Of a stretch of DNA of 64,000 nt, positions 1 to 10,429 are shown in pieces. A program made the translations under genes and the position numbers. Every line of letters begins with the position of its first letter. The stretch's first letter is position 1. Under the pieces are notes generated by a model. The model had not been told where the DNA came from and did not search any database. It saw only the letters and a list, made by a program, of their open reading frames with translations. Location of the stretch: contig JAGPXD010000002.1 of assembly GCA_020746995.1 (NCBI GenBank), positions 6,076,001-6,140,000 on the forward strand, given 5' to 3'. This DNA comes from Plectosphaerella cucumerina. Its lineage: Eukaryota > Ascomycota > Sordariomycetes > Glomerellales > Plectosphaerellaceae.

Positions 1-16
1 GCTAAATCTACATCAC

Positions 17-965
17 ATGCCCTCCCATCCAGACTCCACATCTCTGCCAGAGCCCAAATCTCAGGCGCCATACCGTCATGTCGCCCCGCGGGCTGTCCCC
101 GTGCCCGGTCTCTTCCCGCGCCTGGCCGAACTCGGCAGCGCCGACGAGGATTGGACAGGCATCACCGAACAGGCCAAGAGACGCAAGCTGCAGAACCGCC
201 TGAACCAGAGAGCCCGGCGTGAGTCTTCATCGAATCGGAAGACAAGTTGCCGCCAGCTGATCATGCACAGGACAGAGACTACTCGTCTCAAAGACACAAC
301 AAGATGAAGTTGCAGTCGCTGTCAATGACGAGGCGCCCGAGGGCGACAAGCAGACCAAGAAGCCGTCGCCCTGTCGCCTGGGACAGGCCACCACCCGCGC
401 TCAGCTCCAAGCGTTCGCCCAGCACGTATCCCGGTCCCATCACCATGGCACCATTGACATTTTCCATTTACCTGACACTGTGCGCGTCAACGTCTTCTAC
501 GCCCTCGCTCGCAACATTGCCCTACTCGGCTTCGACGACGCCTGGCTAACTGATGACGCTGTCTCGCCCTTCAACCGGCAGGGGCCCCTTCCCGAAACCG
601 CCCCGGCCTGCCCGGACACCCTGCGCCCTACGCAACTTCAGGTCTCCGTCTCTCACCATCCCTGGATCGACCTATTCCCCTGCCCCCGCATGCGCGACAA
701 TTTCCTCGCGGCCGTCCTTCTCCACGGCGAGGACGCAATCGACGAAGACGCCCTTTGCCGCGACGTCGTCGACGGCGGGGCCGAGGCGGGAACCGAAGCC
801 TTGATCGCCTGGACAGACCCGTGGTCGCCGCGCGGGTGGGAGGTGACGGAGGCCTTCCTACGGAAATGGGGGTGGCTCGTTCACGGTTGCGTCGAGATGC
901 AGGCGGGCACCAACGCGTGGCGGCAGCGGCGCGGCTTGCCTTCGCTGAGGTTTCCGGGGTGCTGA
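17..965 (+). CDS. bZIP-type transcription factor with DUF3425 domain
   Basis: Two exons, 17..218 and 271..965, give 298 aa; the intron starts GTGAGT, ends GCACAG and is in phase 1. Residues about 45-70 carry the fungal bZIP basic-region signature (DWTGITEQAKRRKLQNRLNQ followed by RARR), after which the frame runs through a charged linker into a C-terminal DUF3425 region (YALARNIALLGF, HPWIDLFPCPRMRDNFL, a Trp-rich end). Proteins of this class are presumed nuclear DNA-binding regulators; the targets of this one are unknown. The leucine zipper is weak, as is usual in the family. The ATG at 17 is the first in frame, but only 16 bases precede it, so an upstream exon or start cannot be excluded. 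It is convergent with the acetyltransferase gene that follows. Confidence 0.85.
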
Positions 966-1095
966 GGGCTACCGCTCTGCGATCTTCACCTGAGCGATTC
1001 GGCAGACTGATGACTTGCTCAGATTATTGAAGCGAGCCGAAGACCCAACGCTATGCTGCTCGAACTGAAAGCAAACGCAACACCGAAATACCTCC

Positions 1096-1676
1096 TCATA
1101 ACTCCGCCCTATCCAGGTCGAGCTGCCACGTCAGCCACCGCCCCTGGGACCTTTGCGAGAACCCGACCGGCCCGCCCTCCTCGATGAGCCGGAACCCTGC
1201 TGCCTGGTACAGACGTATCGCTCCTGTCAGAACGCTCTGAGTGAGGAGCACCACGCGCTTGTACTGCGAGGCCGAGTCAGCAACCATTTTGGGGGTATTT
1301 CTCCGGGCAAACTCACCCCCGCCTCGCGCGCAAAATCGACACACATGCGCACCAGCGTCGAGCCGACGCCCAGGCCCCGCGCCGCCGGCTCGACGAGCAA
1401 CAGTCTGATTCGTGCCGCATCCGTGTCCTTGCTATCCTTGACGATGCTGATGGTGCCGAGCTTGTCGCCCTCGCGCTCGGCGATCCAGCATCGCTCTCGT
1501 GCGGCGTCATAATTGTCGAGGAAGTCAGCCAGAATACGGGCGATGAGCGCTTCGAAGTGCTCGTTGAGGTCGTACTCCTCGGCGTACACAACGCCGTGGC
1601 GCTGCAGGATCCAGCCGACGTCGCCGGGGCGGTGGGTGCGGTAGGTGACCGCACCGGGTGTTGTCTTTTGCGTCAT
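1096..1676 (-). CDS. GNAT-family N-acetyltransferase
   Basis: Exons (minus strand) 1676..1317 and 1263..1096, with a 53-nt phase-0 intron (GTGAGT...TCGCAG), encode 175 aa. The fold signatures of Gcn5-related acetyltransferases are present: a central IRLLLVEPAARGLGVG stretch containing the acetyl-CoA pyrophosphate-binding R/Q-x-x-G-x-G loop, and the late IRLYQAAGFRLIEE strand-helix. The N-terminal half (VTYRTHRPGDVGWILQRHG) resembles the GNAT halves of MarR-GNAT proteins, but no helix-turn-helix domain is present here. It would transfer acetyl from acetyl-CoA to a small molecule or peptide amine; the substrate cannot be inferred. Without the splice the frame loses the AGF motif, which supports the intron. 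Confidence 0.88.
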
Positions 1677-3011
1677 TGTGCTGGCTGAGGTGAAGACAAC
1701 AATGTTGCGACTACGAACTGTGATTTTGGAACTGTTTCTACAGACATTCGAGATGGCTTCATCCCGTGGTGGTTATGTACCCCTGGTGAAAGGCGCGACT
1801 AACAAGAGGGCCCCTGACTCGGGTGGACACTGGTGTCGTCCCAAGGGCGCGTCACACTGGGGACAGGCATGAAAGCGACCACCGGGAAGCCCATCGAAGG
1901 GAAGAGAACTGCGTTGGGCATTTCACTTCTTCGTTCTACATCTTGGCAGAATTGGAGTTTTGGAAGATGGGATATGAGGCTCAGTCTGGCTTGAGATGCG
2001 ACAGAGACGCCAAGGCAAGTCGGAATCATTCTGACAGGACTGCTTTCTGACTTGAAGAGGACTAGGATCGCCGGCCGAATGACAAAAGGAGTAGCATACC
2101 CAACATAATACAATCGAATTCTGCTCTTATGTGTTGGCCATCCACTTGCTCGCTGCTGGGAGGCAGTCCGGCTTGGGAAGAATCCCTTGGATGATCATCC
2201 TGACATCTTCACCACCACATCACGTCCCGAAGAGTGGCCCGAGTTTTCCAGCTTCACGCGACTGCTTCCCATCAACATTCAAAAGGCCGAAAACACAAAA
2301 CCTCGCCACTCTGACCGAAGCAGGTCACACACGCCCCCTCTCGATCCCCATGCTCCCCATCAGAAACAAGATCGAGAACCTTCGCCTCCTCCCGTGCCTT
2401 GTCTCGGCAACCAGCCCGAGACCCCATGCCGCTATTCCCCGTGCGTCAGTCCCACGTAAATGCCATCACCAGTACTGCCGACGCTTCACCAACTCGTCCT
2501 CGAACAACAGCATCGTCACCCCATGCACAGTAGTCCATGACGTTGAGTGCTCCCTTCGCAACACTTCATCCACCTGATGCTCCCCTCGGCACCAGCTTCC
2601 TGCCGCGGGGGAAACAACACAAAGCAGACGTCACTTCCGTTGACAGTCCGACATGGCGCCGAGGCCCGCCGCCTGCCGGGGGACCCAGTGCCGTCGGTAT
2701 CGACCCCCTTGGCCCGTCACACCCGGACCTGCCCTCTCGGCGCTGCCGGTGTGACGGATGCGGCGACGTGGACGACCACCCGCTGTCACAGACGGGAAGC
2801 ACGGGTGCGCGCAGAGGTCTGGGGTCCATGTCCATCGTATGGACAGCCCCTTTCCTTCAGCGACAGCTCCGATGGCAATCGACCAACAACCATATAAGAA
2901 CCCATGGGCATGACCATCTCAGTCCACTGCCACCACACACCACCGACACCCATCACCAACTCTCCCTACGCTCGCTCTCTGCATCAACAACCTCAAGCCC
3001 CCAAAGCAGCC
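1677..3011. other. Intergenic region, promoter side of secreted protein gene
   Basis: No coding region is supported. Several overlapping frames are open for 70-150 codons, but none shows a recognisable domain or clean exon structure. The region contains a 10-bp perfect inverted repeat (2714-2723 and 2748-2757) and a TATA-like box at 2893. Confidence 0.5.
2893..2898 (+). promoter_or_regulatory. TATA-like box upstream of the secreted proline-rich protein
   Basis: TATAAG lies about 115 nt upstream of the ATG at 3012, a plausible distance for a fungal core promoter with a short leader. Confidence 0.45.
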
Positions 3012-3897
3012 ATGAAATCCCTCCTCCTCCTCGCCTCCCTCGCAGGCCTCGCCCTCGCTCTCCCCCAGGAGGCACCTCCCGCCCCAGCTCCCGACCAGGG
3101 CGCTCCCGCCCCCGCGCCCCCGGCGCCAGAGGTACCCCCTTCCCCCATCTCAACCTCCTGGACAACAGTCACCGTAACATCCGCCCCAACCCAGGTTCCC
3201 GCTCCCCCCTCGGACCAGCAGCCGCCTCCTCCCTCGTCGCCGCCCACCAACGGCGCAACCTGCATCTGCGGCGCCACGTACTGCGGCCGCGTCCTCGAGG
3301 GCTACCAGGGTAAGAGATGCGTCAACCCTTGAGAGACGTCCTGCTGACCACTTTCTAGGCTACACCGTCGAACAGATCACAAACGGCTACTGCAACACCC
3401 CCGGCGACGCCTGCGCCGCCGGCGTCCCCGACAAGAACAAGGTCGCCGACTCCCTCTTCGTCTGCGTCTGCCCCGATCCCGAGCAGGACACCGGCACCAC
3501 CATCGAGCTTGTCTGCCCCTGCACCAGCCGCTGCAAGAACGACGCACCCGACTTCATTGCTCGCTGTGAGAAGCCCTGCGGCCTCGACTGCGATACCCAG
3601 GCCCCGTCTGCTCCTGAGACTCCGCCCGCGCCTGGCCCTGAGACGCCTCCTGCTCCTGGTCCAGAGCCGGCCCCTGTCCCGGCCCCGGGTCCCGAGCAGC
3701 CTCCTCCTCCGCCTCCCTCTACCGACCCCGCTCCTGTCCCCAAGCAGCCTGTTCCCCAGCCTCCCGAGCAACCTGCCCCCGAGCCCGCGCCGGAGCAGCC
3801 CGTTCCCGAGCCTGCTCCCGAGCAGCCGCCTGTCCCCGCCCCCGAGGGCCAGCAGCCGCCTCAGGAGCGCGGCAGCTTCCGCCGCCTCATCTGGTAG
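3012..3897 (+). CDS. Secreted proline-rich, cysteine-containing protein
   Basis: Exons 3012..3309 and 3359..3897 (phase 1, GTAAGA...TTCTAG) encode 278 aa. The protein opens with a signal peptide (MKSLLLLASLAGLALALP), followed by a Pro/Ala/Glu linker, a compact domain of roughly 90 residues with about 13 cysteines (CICGATYC, FVCVCP, LVCPCTSRC, CEKPCGLDC), and a second long Pro-rich tail of imperfect PAPxPE/PEQP units ending GSFRRLIW. It should leave the cell or sit in the wall; the family is not recognised. The start at 3012 was preferred over an in-frame ATG at 2904 because only the former puts a signal peptide at the N-terminus. No Lys-Arg processing sites separate the repeats, so it does not look like a RiPP precursor. 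It could be an effector candidate or a wall protein. Confidence 0.8.
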
Positions 3898-4367
3898 AGA
3901 GGGACAAAGGACGCAGGGAGGACACATGGACAGATTGACATCACCACCGGCGGCATCTGTCATTTTACATCACCGCATTCCCTTCCCTCCCTAGGCCACA
4001 CTTTCAGCTTGTCATCATGGCCGGGCCCCTTTTTAAAGGCACACGCCCCATGCAGGGCGTGTTCCGTCCCTTCCCTCTAGATTTCCCCAGACAGACCAGA
4101 CACACACACTCATTAAGCATGAATGGACACTCCTTTGGCCCCCTGTAGTTTCTTGGAAGAAATCTCTCGTGATCGATTGGTATCTCATTCCTAACAAGTC
4201 CTTTCCAGACTGTGCATTACAAAACGAATCTCTAAACTTCCATTTCACCCCCTCGGGGGGTCAAGCCATTACGCCGTCTATCGCTCCACTGACAAAGCTC
4301 GCGGGCTCCCAGGGTATAATCCCGCCACATAACGAAATGCAGATAGAAAAACAACCGCACAGCCCCA
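3898..4367. other. Convergent 3' intergenic region
   Basis: This stretch lies between the stop codons of the secreted protein (+) and the first ABC transporter (-). It should contain both 3' untranslated regions. I see no gene or repeat. Confidence 0.5.
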
Positions 4368-4584
4368 TTAGTCGAGAGCCTGGGCCTCGCACATCTTGCG
4401 GTACATGCCGCCTTGGGCGACGAGCTCCTCGTGGGTGCCCATCTCGGCGATCTTGCCCGCGTAGAACACGCAGATGACGTCGGCGTCCTTGATGGTGCTG
4501 AGACGATGGGCGACGGCAAAGGTGATGCGATCTCCCTCCTTGGCGGCTTCTGCGAGCGCACCTTGCACGATCTTCTCGCTTTCC

Positions 4585-4616
<32 letters not shown>

Positions 4617-7600
4617 GAGGACCTTGGGGTCGCGGATCAGGGAACGAGCAATGGCCACGCGCTGGCGCTGACCGCCGGAGAGCTGGGTGCCGCCCGAGCC
4701 GGCCTGGGTGTTGAGGCCGTCGGGGAGGGAAGAGATGAAGTCCCATGCGTTGGCGGAGCGGAGAGCAGCCTCGATACGGGCATCGCTAATGGTCAGAGCG
4801 GCATCGGTCGACGACATGCTGTCCAGAGCAGGGTCGTCAATGCCCAGGGCAATGTTCTCGCGGATGGAGCCTTGGAACAGGACAGGCTCCTGCTGAACAA
4901 GGGAGACGACGCGGCGGTAGAGCCGGGGGTTGATCGTGGGGAGGGCTGAGCCGTCGATGACGATTCTGCCAGTGGTCGGGTCGTAGAAGCGCTCCAGCAT
5001 AGCAATCATGGTCGACTTGCCGCAGCCGGAGGCGCCGACAAAGGCGACGAACTGTCCCTTTTCGACCTGGGAGGTGTCAGTAGATGTTTGCAGGGGAGAA
5101 AGGGGAAACTTTGACTTACAGTGAGGTTGACGCCTCGAAGGACCTGGGCATCAGGACGCAGAGGGTATGAGAAGCGCAGGTCCTCCAGCTCCATGGGTCC
5201 AGCGGCGCCGGGGCCCTTGTCCTCGTTTTCCGGGTTCGCTTGCACGGTGGGTTCGAGCTCGCTGAGCCAGAAGATGTAGTTGGCGGCATTGACACCCTTT
5301 GTGATGCTGGTGGTGAACTGGAAAAGCTGGGCGGTAGCCTGGCCGGAGAAGAAGACGCCCAGGAAGGCGACGAAGAAGTTGTACATGGAGACCTGACCAA
5401 GAGACAACAAGCGGCAGCCGTACCAGAAGCCGAGGGCCATGAACCAGTATTCAATGGCTTGCGTGAAGCCGAAGCACACCATGACGGTGAAAAGGGGGCG
5501 TACGGAGCCCGACACTGCATGATCGAGCTCGTTTGTGTATTGCTCGAGAATGGACTCCTCGATGGCGAGGGAAGAGACAGTCCGGATGGCGTTGACTGCT
5601 TCAGAGGCGATGGAGGCACTGGCCGAGTACCGCTTGCTCGTGTCACGGTCCAGCTTGGCGTCGAGGCGGATCTTGAGGTAACCGGTGCCGAGGAGAGGCG
5701 GCAGTCCGGCGAAGACAACCACAAGGCCGAGGTTCCAGGAGTGGGCGATAGCGAGAACGCTGCAGGCAACCAGGTTCAGGATGGAGATGAGGATCAGCCC
5801 GACGTTAAAGCCCATGAGTTCCAGAATAGCCTGGGGGTTCGAGTCGATGCGGCTGGCCAGGGCGCCCGTGTTGTTCTCAGTGCGGTCGAAGAACTGGAGG
5901 TCCTGACGGAGGGTGCTATTCAGGCTCTGCAGGCGCATCTTGTGGCTGAGGGTCTGGGCGACGCGGTTGGTGGCGAATCCGAGGTCAAAGTAGAAGATGA
6001 GGCAGCCGGCGGCGAGAACAATAAACATGGCGGCGTAGAAGTTGCCCTCGCGCTGCATCTCAGCGCCGGTGAGGGTGAAAACGTCCATGACGTTGGCGAG
6101 CAGAATGGCCTGGCCGGGGAAGGCGGCGGCTGGGACTCTGTCAGCACGAAATGAAGACGGACAACCCAAGACGGATGGAGCACTTACCAGCTCCCACACA
6201 GCCAGCGAGGACCAGAAGATACCACCACTTCAGCTCCGGGGTGAGTTTCATGAGGGTGAAGACGACGTTGACGATGCCCTTCTGCTTGTAGTTATCGTAG
6301 TTGTCGCGCTCTTTTTGGGCGTGCATGCGGCCCTGGACGGACGAGGCGTACCGTGTCAAGGGTTTGTGCAGGTCCTCTGGGTCCACAGCCTCGCCCGGAG
6401 TCTGGCTGTCCTCGATGTCACTCTCGGAGCTGCCGTCGCCGACAGTCAAGTTCTGGATCTTGACAAGGCGGGCGTAGGCGCCGTTGTCGGCGATCAGTGA
6501 CTCATGGGAGCCGTGTTCGACGATGCGTCCCTTGGACATGACGACGATGTTGTGCGCCTTGCGGATGGTCGCGAGCTTGTGGGCGATAACGATGGTGGTA
6601 CGGCCCTCGGAGGCCTTGTCGAGCGCCTTTTGCACAACACCCTCGGCGTGGGGATCCAGCGCACTGGTCGCCTCGTCGAGCAGGAGAACCTTGGGCTGAG
6701 ACACGACGCTTCGGGCGATAGCGACGCGCTGCTTCTGACCGCCGGAGAGCAGACCACCGCGCTGGCCGATCTGTGTATCGTAGCCGTTGGGAAGTTCGGT
6801 GATAAAGTCGTGCGCAAAGGCCATTCGCGCGGCATCCTGGATCAGCTCCAGCTGTTTTTCCCTGGGGGCGTGTTCCCACTCGGTGCCGATGAGACCATGC
6901 TTGATGTTGTCGAAGACGGTTCCCTGGAAGAGGACGGGCTCCTGCTGGACGAGTCGGACGTTCTTGCGGAGCCAGTTGAGGTTCAAGGTGTCGATGGGGC
7001 GACCGTCGAGCTTGATGGTGCCAGACTGGAGGTTGTACCACCGCTCGATGAGGCCGACGATCGTACTCTTGCCGGAGCCGGATTGTCCCTAGGACCAAGT
7101 CAGTACTGCAAGCCAAGAAGAGGACGGGGCAGTGATCTCACCACCAGGGCGGTGACCTTGCCGGCGGGGACTTTAAGGGAGAAGTCATGCAGGACGGTGA
7201 CGCTGGGGCGGGTAGGGTAGGAAAAGGTGACGTTTTCGATTTCGATTACGCCGGCGGTATCAGTTGGCTGCTCGCCGTCCTTGCTGAAGGGGTCGATAGC
7301 CGACTTGCGGTCGATGAGGTTGAAGAGCTTGACAGCGGCGGCGGCGGCGCGGCCGAAGTCGATGGCATAGGGGGCCAGCATGGTCAGCTGGATGGCGCCG
7401 ATGACGACGGAGAGAAGGACGGTGAAGATGACGCCCGAGTCGGCGATCTCTCCGCTGGCCATCATGCGCACACCCTGCCAGAAGGCGAGGCCGAAGCCGA
7501 GGTAGATGATGGTGTACTCGGCGGAGAACATGACGCCGAACAGGGGCGAGATTTTATCGCCAATCTTATGGGCCTCGGTCAGGTACGTGTCGAACTTGTT

Positions 7601-8416
7601 GACGAGGCGGGCGCGCATCTCAAAGGCGTGGACGGTGCGGGCGCTGGACAGTACAATCTCAGCAAAGGCGTTGCCCTGAGCGTGGACCTCGAGCATCTTG
7701 GTTTCAAGGCCGGCCTCGATGGTGGAGACAACGGCCATGACGATGATGGTGGCAGGGGCGATGCAGAGACAGATGAGGGTGAGCTTCCACTGGACGATGA
7801 AGGCGATGATAAAGGCGGTGAAGAAGGCAGACAAGCCCTGGAAGGTCAGGCCCAACTTCTCTGCGATACCTCCCTGGATCTGTCGGCCGTTGGAGGTGGC
7901 CTGGGTGGCGATGGAGCCGCCTGTACCAAAGTCGTAAAAGGAGACCTCCTGGCTCAAGGCGGCGCGGAGGTAATGGTGGCGAACGTTGCGCACGAGGCGG
8001 TAGGCGACATAAGTAAACAGGCTGTTGTACAAGTAAGAGAGCACAAGCCTCCCGATGCCGAGGTAGACGAAGTAGAGCGCGAGCTCTGCGGCGTCGGAGC
8101 GGAACTCGGCGGGGGTTGTCTCCTGGGAGACGAAGTTTGTGATGACGGTGATGAACTGGCCGAAGATGAGGTTCTGCAGCGAGATACCAGCGCCCGATGC
8201 AATGGCGGAGAAGATGGCGAGGCCCTGCAGGGCGTAGTCGACGGGGCCGGCGTAGGTGAAGACGCGCTTGTAAGCGGCAAACGGAGCCATCTCGGGCGGC
8301 GTATCCGGAGTTGGGGTTGCGGCAGCGGTGCCGGCGGCGGCGACATCGTCCTTCTTGAGGTCATCATCGCTGCGCGGTCCATCATCCACGGTCTTTTCCA
8401 CAAAGTCGGCGCCCAT
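4368..8416 (-). CDS. ABCB-type multidrug/xenobiotic ABC transporter, copy 1
   Basis: Four exons on the minus strand (8416..7142, 7088..6188, 6129..5120, 5066..4368) encode 1294 aa, full length for a TMD-NBD-TMD-NBD fungal ABCB (Pmd1/MDR1-like) exporter. NBD1 has Walker A GQSGSGKS near residue 426, signature LSGGQ near 539, Walker B VLLLDEATSALD and an H-loop AHKL. NBD2 has GASGCGKST near 1073, LSGGQ, the same Walker B and AHRLST. Both sites therefore look catalytically intact. It would pump hydrophobic compounds out across the plasma or vacuolar membrane. Introns fall after VTALV, within GCVGA and after GVNLT. The frame is open upstream to 8854, but the ATG at 8416 begins the conserved-looking acidic N-terminus. 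It is divergent from the Zn2Cys6 gene at 10430 and paralogous to the transporter at 24765-29157. Confidence 0.95.
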
Positions 8417-10429
8417 GGTGGTCGGTGGGGTTGAGTATGGGGATGGTGGAGGGGAGAGGAAAGGGAGGATGGCGTAGAGCCAAGGAGCGGAGTGAAGGGG
8501 AGGAACAGTGCCTCGAGTATTAAAACCTATGACCCAATGCTGAAGAGGGGGGGATGAAGAAAAGGGAGAGCAATGCCGATGAACAAAAGGCAGGGACAAG
8601 ACGAGAGGGTCCCGGCACTTAAGTGTCGGATATTGCTGCAGAAGGCAAACAAAACAAGAAGGCCAGGAAAAAAAGAGGGTTGTCGAAGCTCGACGCAAGA
8701 TGCAGGTGCGAGAAAACGATGGACAATGGGAAGTCAATAGGCGTCTGGGGGGGTGGAGCCCAATTCTCGATGGAGGTACCGATCTGGCTCGCCGAAGCGT
8801 GGAGGGGTACTTCGCCACGGATGGTTTGATCACGGCTTGGCGCCAAGGGAACATCCACCCAGTCCCCTATTGTCGCTCGGATTCCCCCTGTGGCGCCATT
8901 GGCCGATGGGGGACATCGTATGCGACGGGCAGGCACGATGCGGCTGGCTCTTTCCCACGCCCATTTGGAGATGTGACGACCCGGCCGGGGGGTTAGGGGC
9001 TAGCATCGCAGCCACAGCCAAGTAAGGCAATGTTTGTGTTTGCCCGAGCCCCGGCAGGTACCTTACATTTTTCTCCAGGCTGTCGCATTTTTCGCATTCA
9101 CATCGAATGGGAAAGGGGTTCATCGGGTTTAGGGGCGAGTGTTCACTTTCGGCGAAGTCCTGAATTCCACAACTTTTCTGATGACTGTCTCGGCGAAGGA
9201 TTCGGTGTCGGACGTCGGGGACCGCGGGACGCGGCCGCGACGGGCAGCGATTGTTCACATTGTTACGGGCGCCGGGCGTCCGTCCCCAGGGCGCGAGCCG
9301 GCCAGCCGACGGGCCCAAGACGCCCACTCCCTGCGTCGATCGTGGCCCCCGGACGCCGGAGCTCTCGCACCCCGAGGCGCCCGCCTTTTTCGGGGCCCAC
9401 GAACCCACCGGCGCGGGGGGTACCGCCGGGTCGAGAAGAAATTTCCTATAATTTCCTTGCTTCCCCGGCGATTCGTCTGTGACTCAGCGGCCGGTCTTGG
9501 GTGCTTCATTCTGCGATCGTTGATGTCAGAGGTTGTTGGCGTAGAGTGAGCGCTTCCCAGCAGGGAATCGCTGGAGGCGCCGCCACGGACGCCCGCGGGG
9601 AGCCGATTGACAGTCGACGGTGGGGCTGTGCTCAGAACCCGTCACTGGGACGCGGACATTGATGACCCGTGTCGGATGTTTAACCACTATCTTCGGCATT
9701 GACCATGATGAATATTCGGCAATTCAATTAGATTTAAGAAGATGGAAATACCCAACAGGAGTCTCGACGTCTGCCGTGACAGGCTGACAGGTACGGTACC
9801 AGACTTGAGTAGCGAAGTAGCTGCCACCGACACCTTAGTCAGCGACTGGCCTTCGAGATCGCGGACCGATCTGGGGCATCTCAATCTCGACGTCCAACTT
9901 CGATTCAATCACCATCATCAGAGCTTCCGGCTCAATTCATTGCCCGAGTCTGCTCCCACTTCCCACGCCTGATGCGATACTCCAGGCATCCATTTCAAGC
10001 CACGATAACGACACATGTCAGCGCCAAGCAGCGGACCCAACTTTACGATGACGTCCATATCAGGGATGCAGCTCCCGCACTGACCACCGCCTGATGGGAG
10101 CTCCCCTCAGATGCAGTGTAGTACTTCAACTTCTCGGTCTCCGGACTCCTCGGCCCCCGGTTTCCACACCCTTCATTCCCCTTCCCCAAGACGTCGCTAC
10201 AAATCCCCAATTACCTCCCCCCGGACGTCGATGTTGACGCCTCCCCTCTTCTCGGATCCCGACGGTCGCCTGCTCCGCGCTTTGTGCAAGTTGTCCTCTG
10301 CCGAAATCCGCTCTCAGCTCGTCATCCAGTGTCCCGTTCGTGGTCACACCTCCAGCTGTCAGCCCAGAATCGCCCCCGCCTTTCCCCCGTCCATATTAGT
10401 CAGCAGAACACTCTCAGTGTCTGCCCCCG
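8417..10429. other. Long divergent promoter region between ABC copy 1 and regulator 1
   Basis: About 2 kb without a supportable gene. Frames open on both strands are GC-driven shadows. The region between roughly 9200 and 9450 is notably GC-rich with scattered CGG/CCG triplets that Zn2Cys6 proteins can bind, but I see no convincing symmetric operator. Confidence 0.5.

Noticed and set aside
3012..3897. RiPP precursor for the UstYa-like oxidase
   Set aside because: It has a signal peptide and repeats, but the repeats are degenerate Pro/Glu units without Kex2 (KR/RR) sites or conserved cores, and it lies over 9 kb away across another module.
7187..8434. Plus-strand open frame of 415 codons
   Set aside because: Antisense of the first exon of ABC copy 1, which has clear transporter sequence; the opposite reading is low-complexity.
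8417..8854. N-terminal extension of ABC copy 1
   Set aside because: The frame is open without a stop, but the residues are Ser/Pro-rich with no similarity to ABC N-termini, and copy 2 starts at an equivalent acidic N-terminus.
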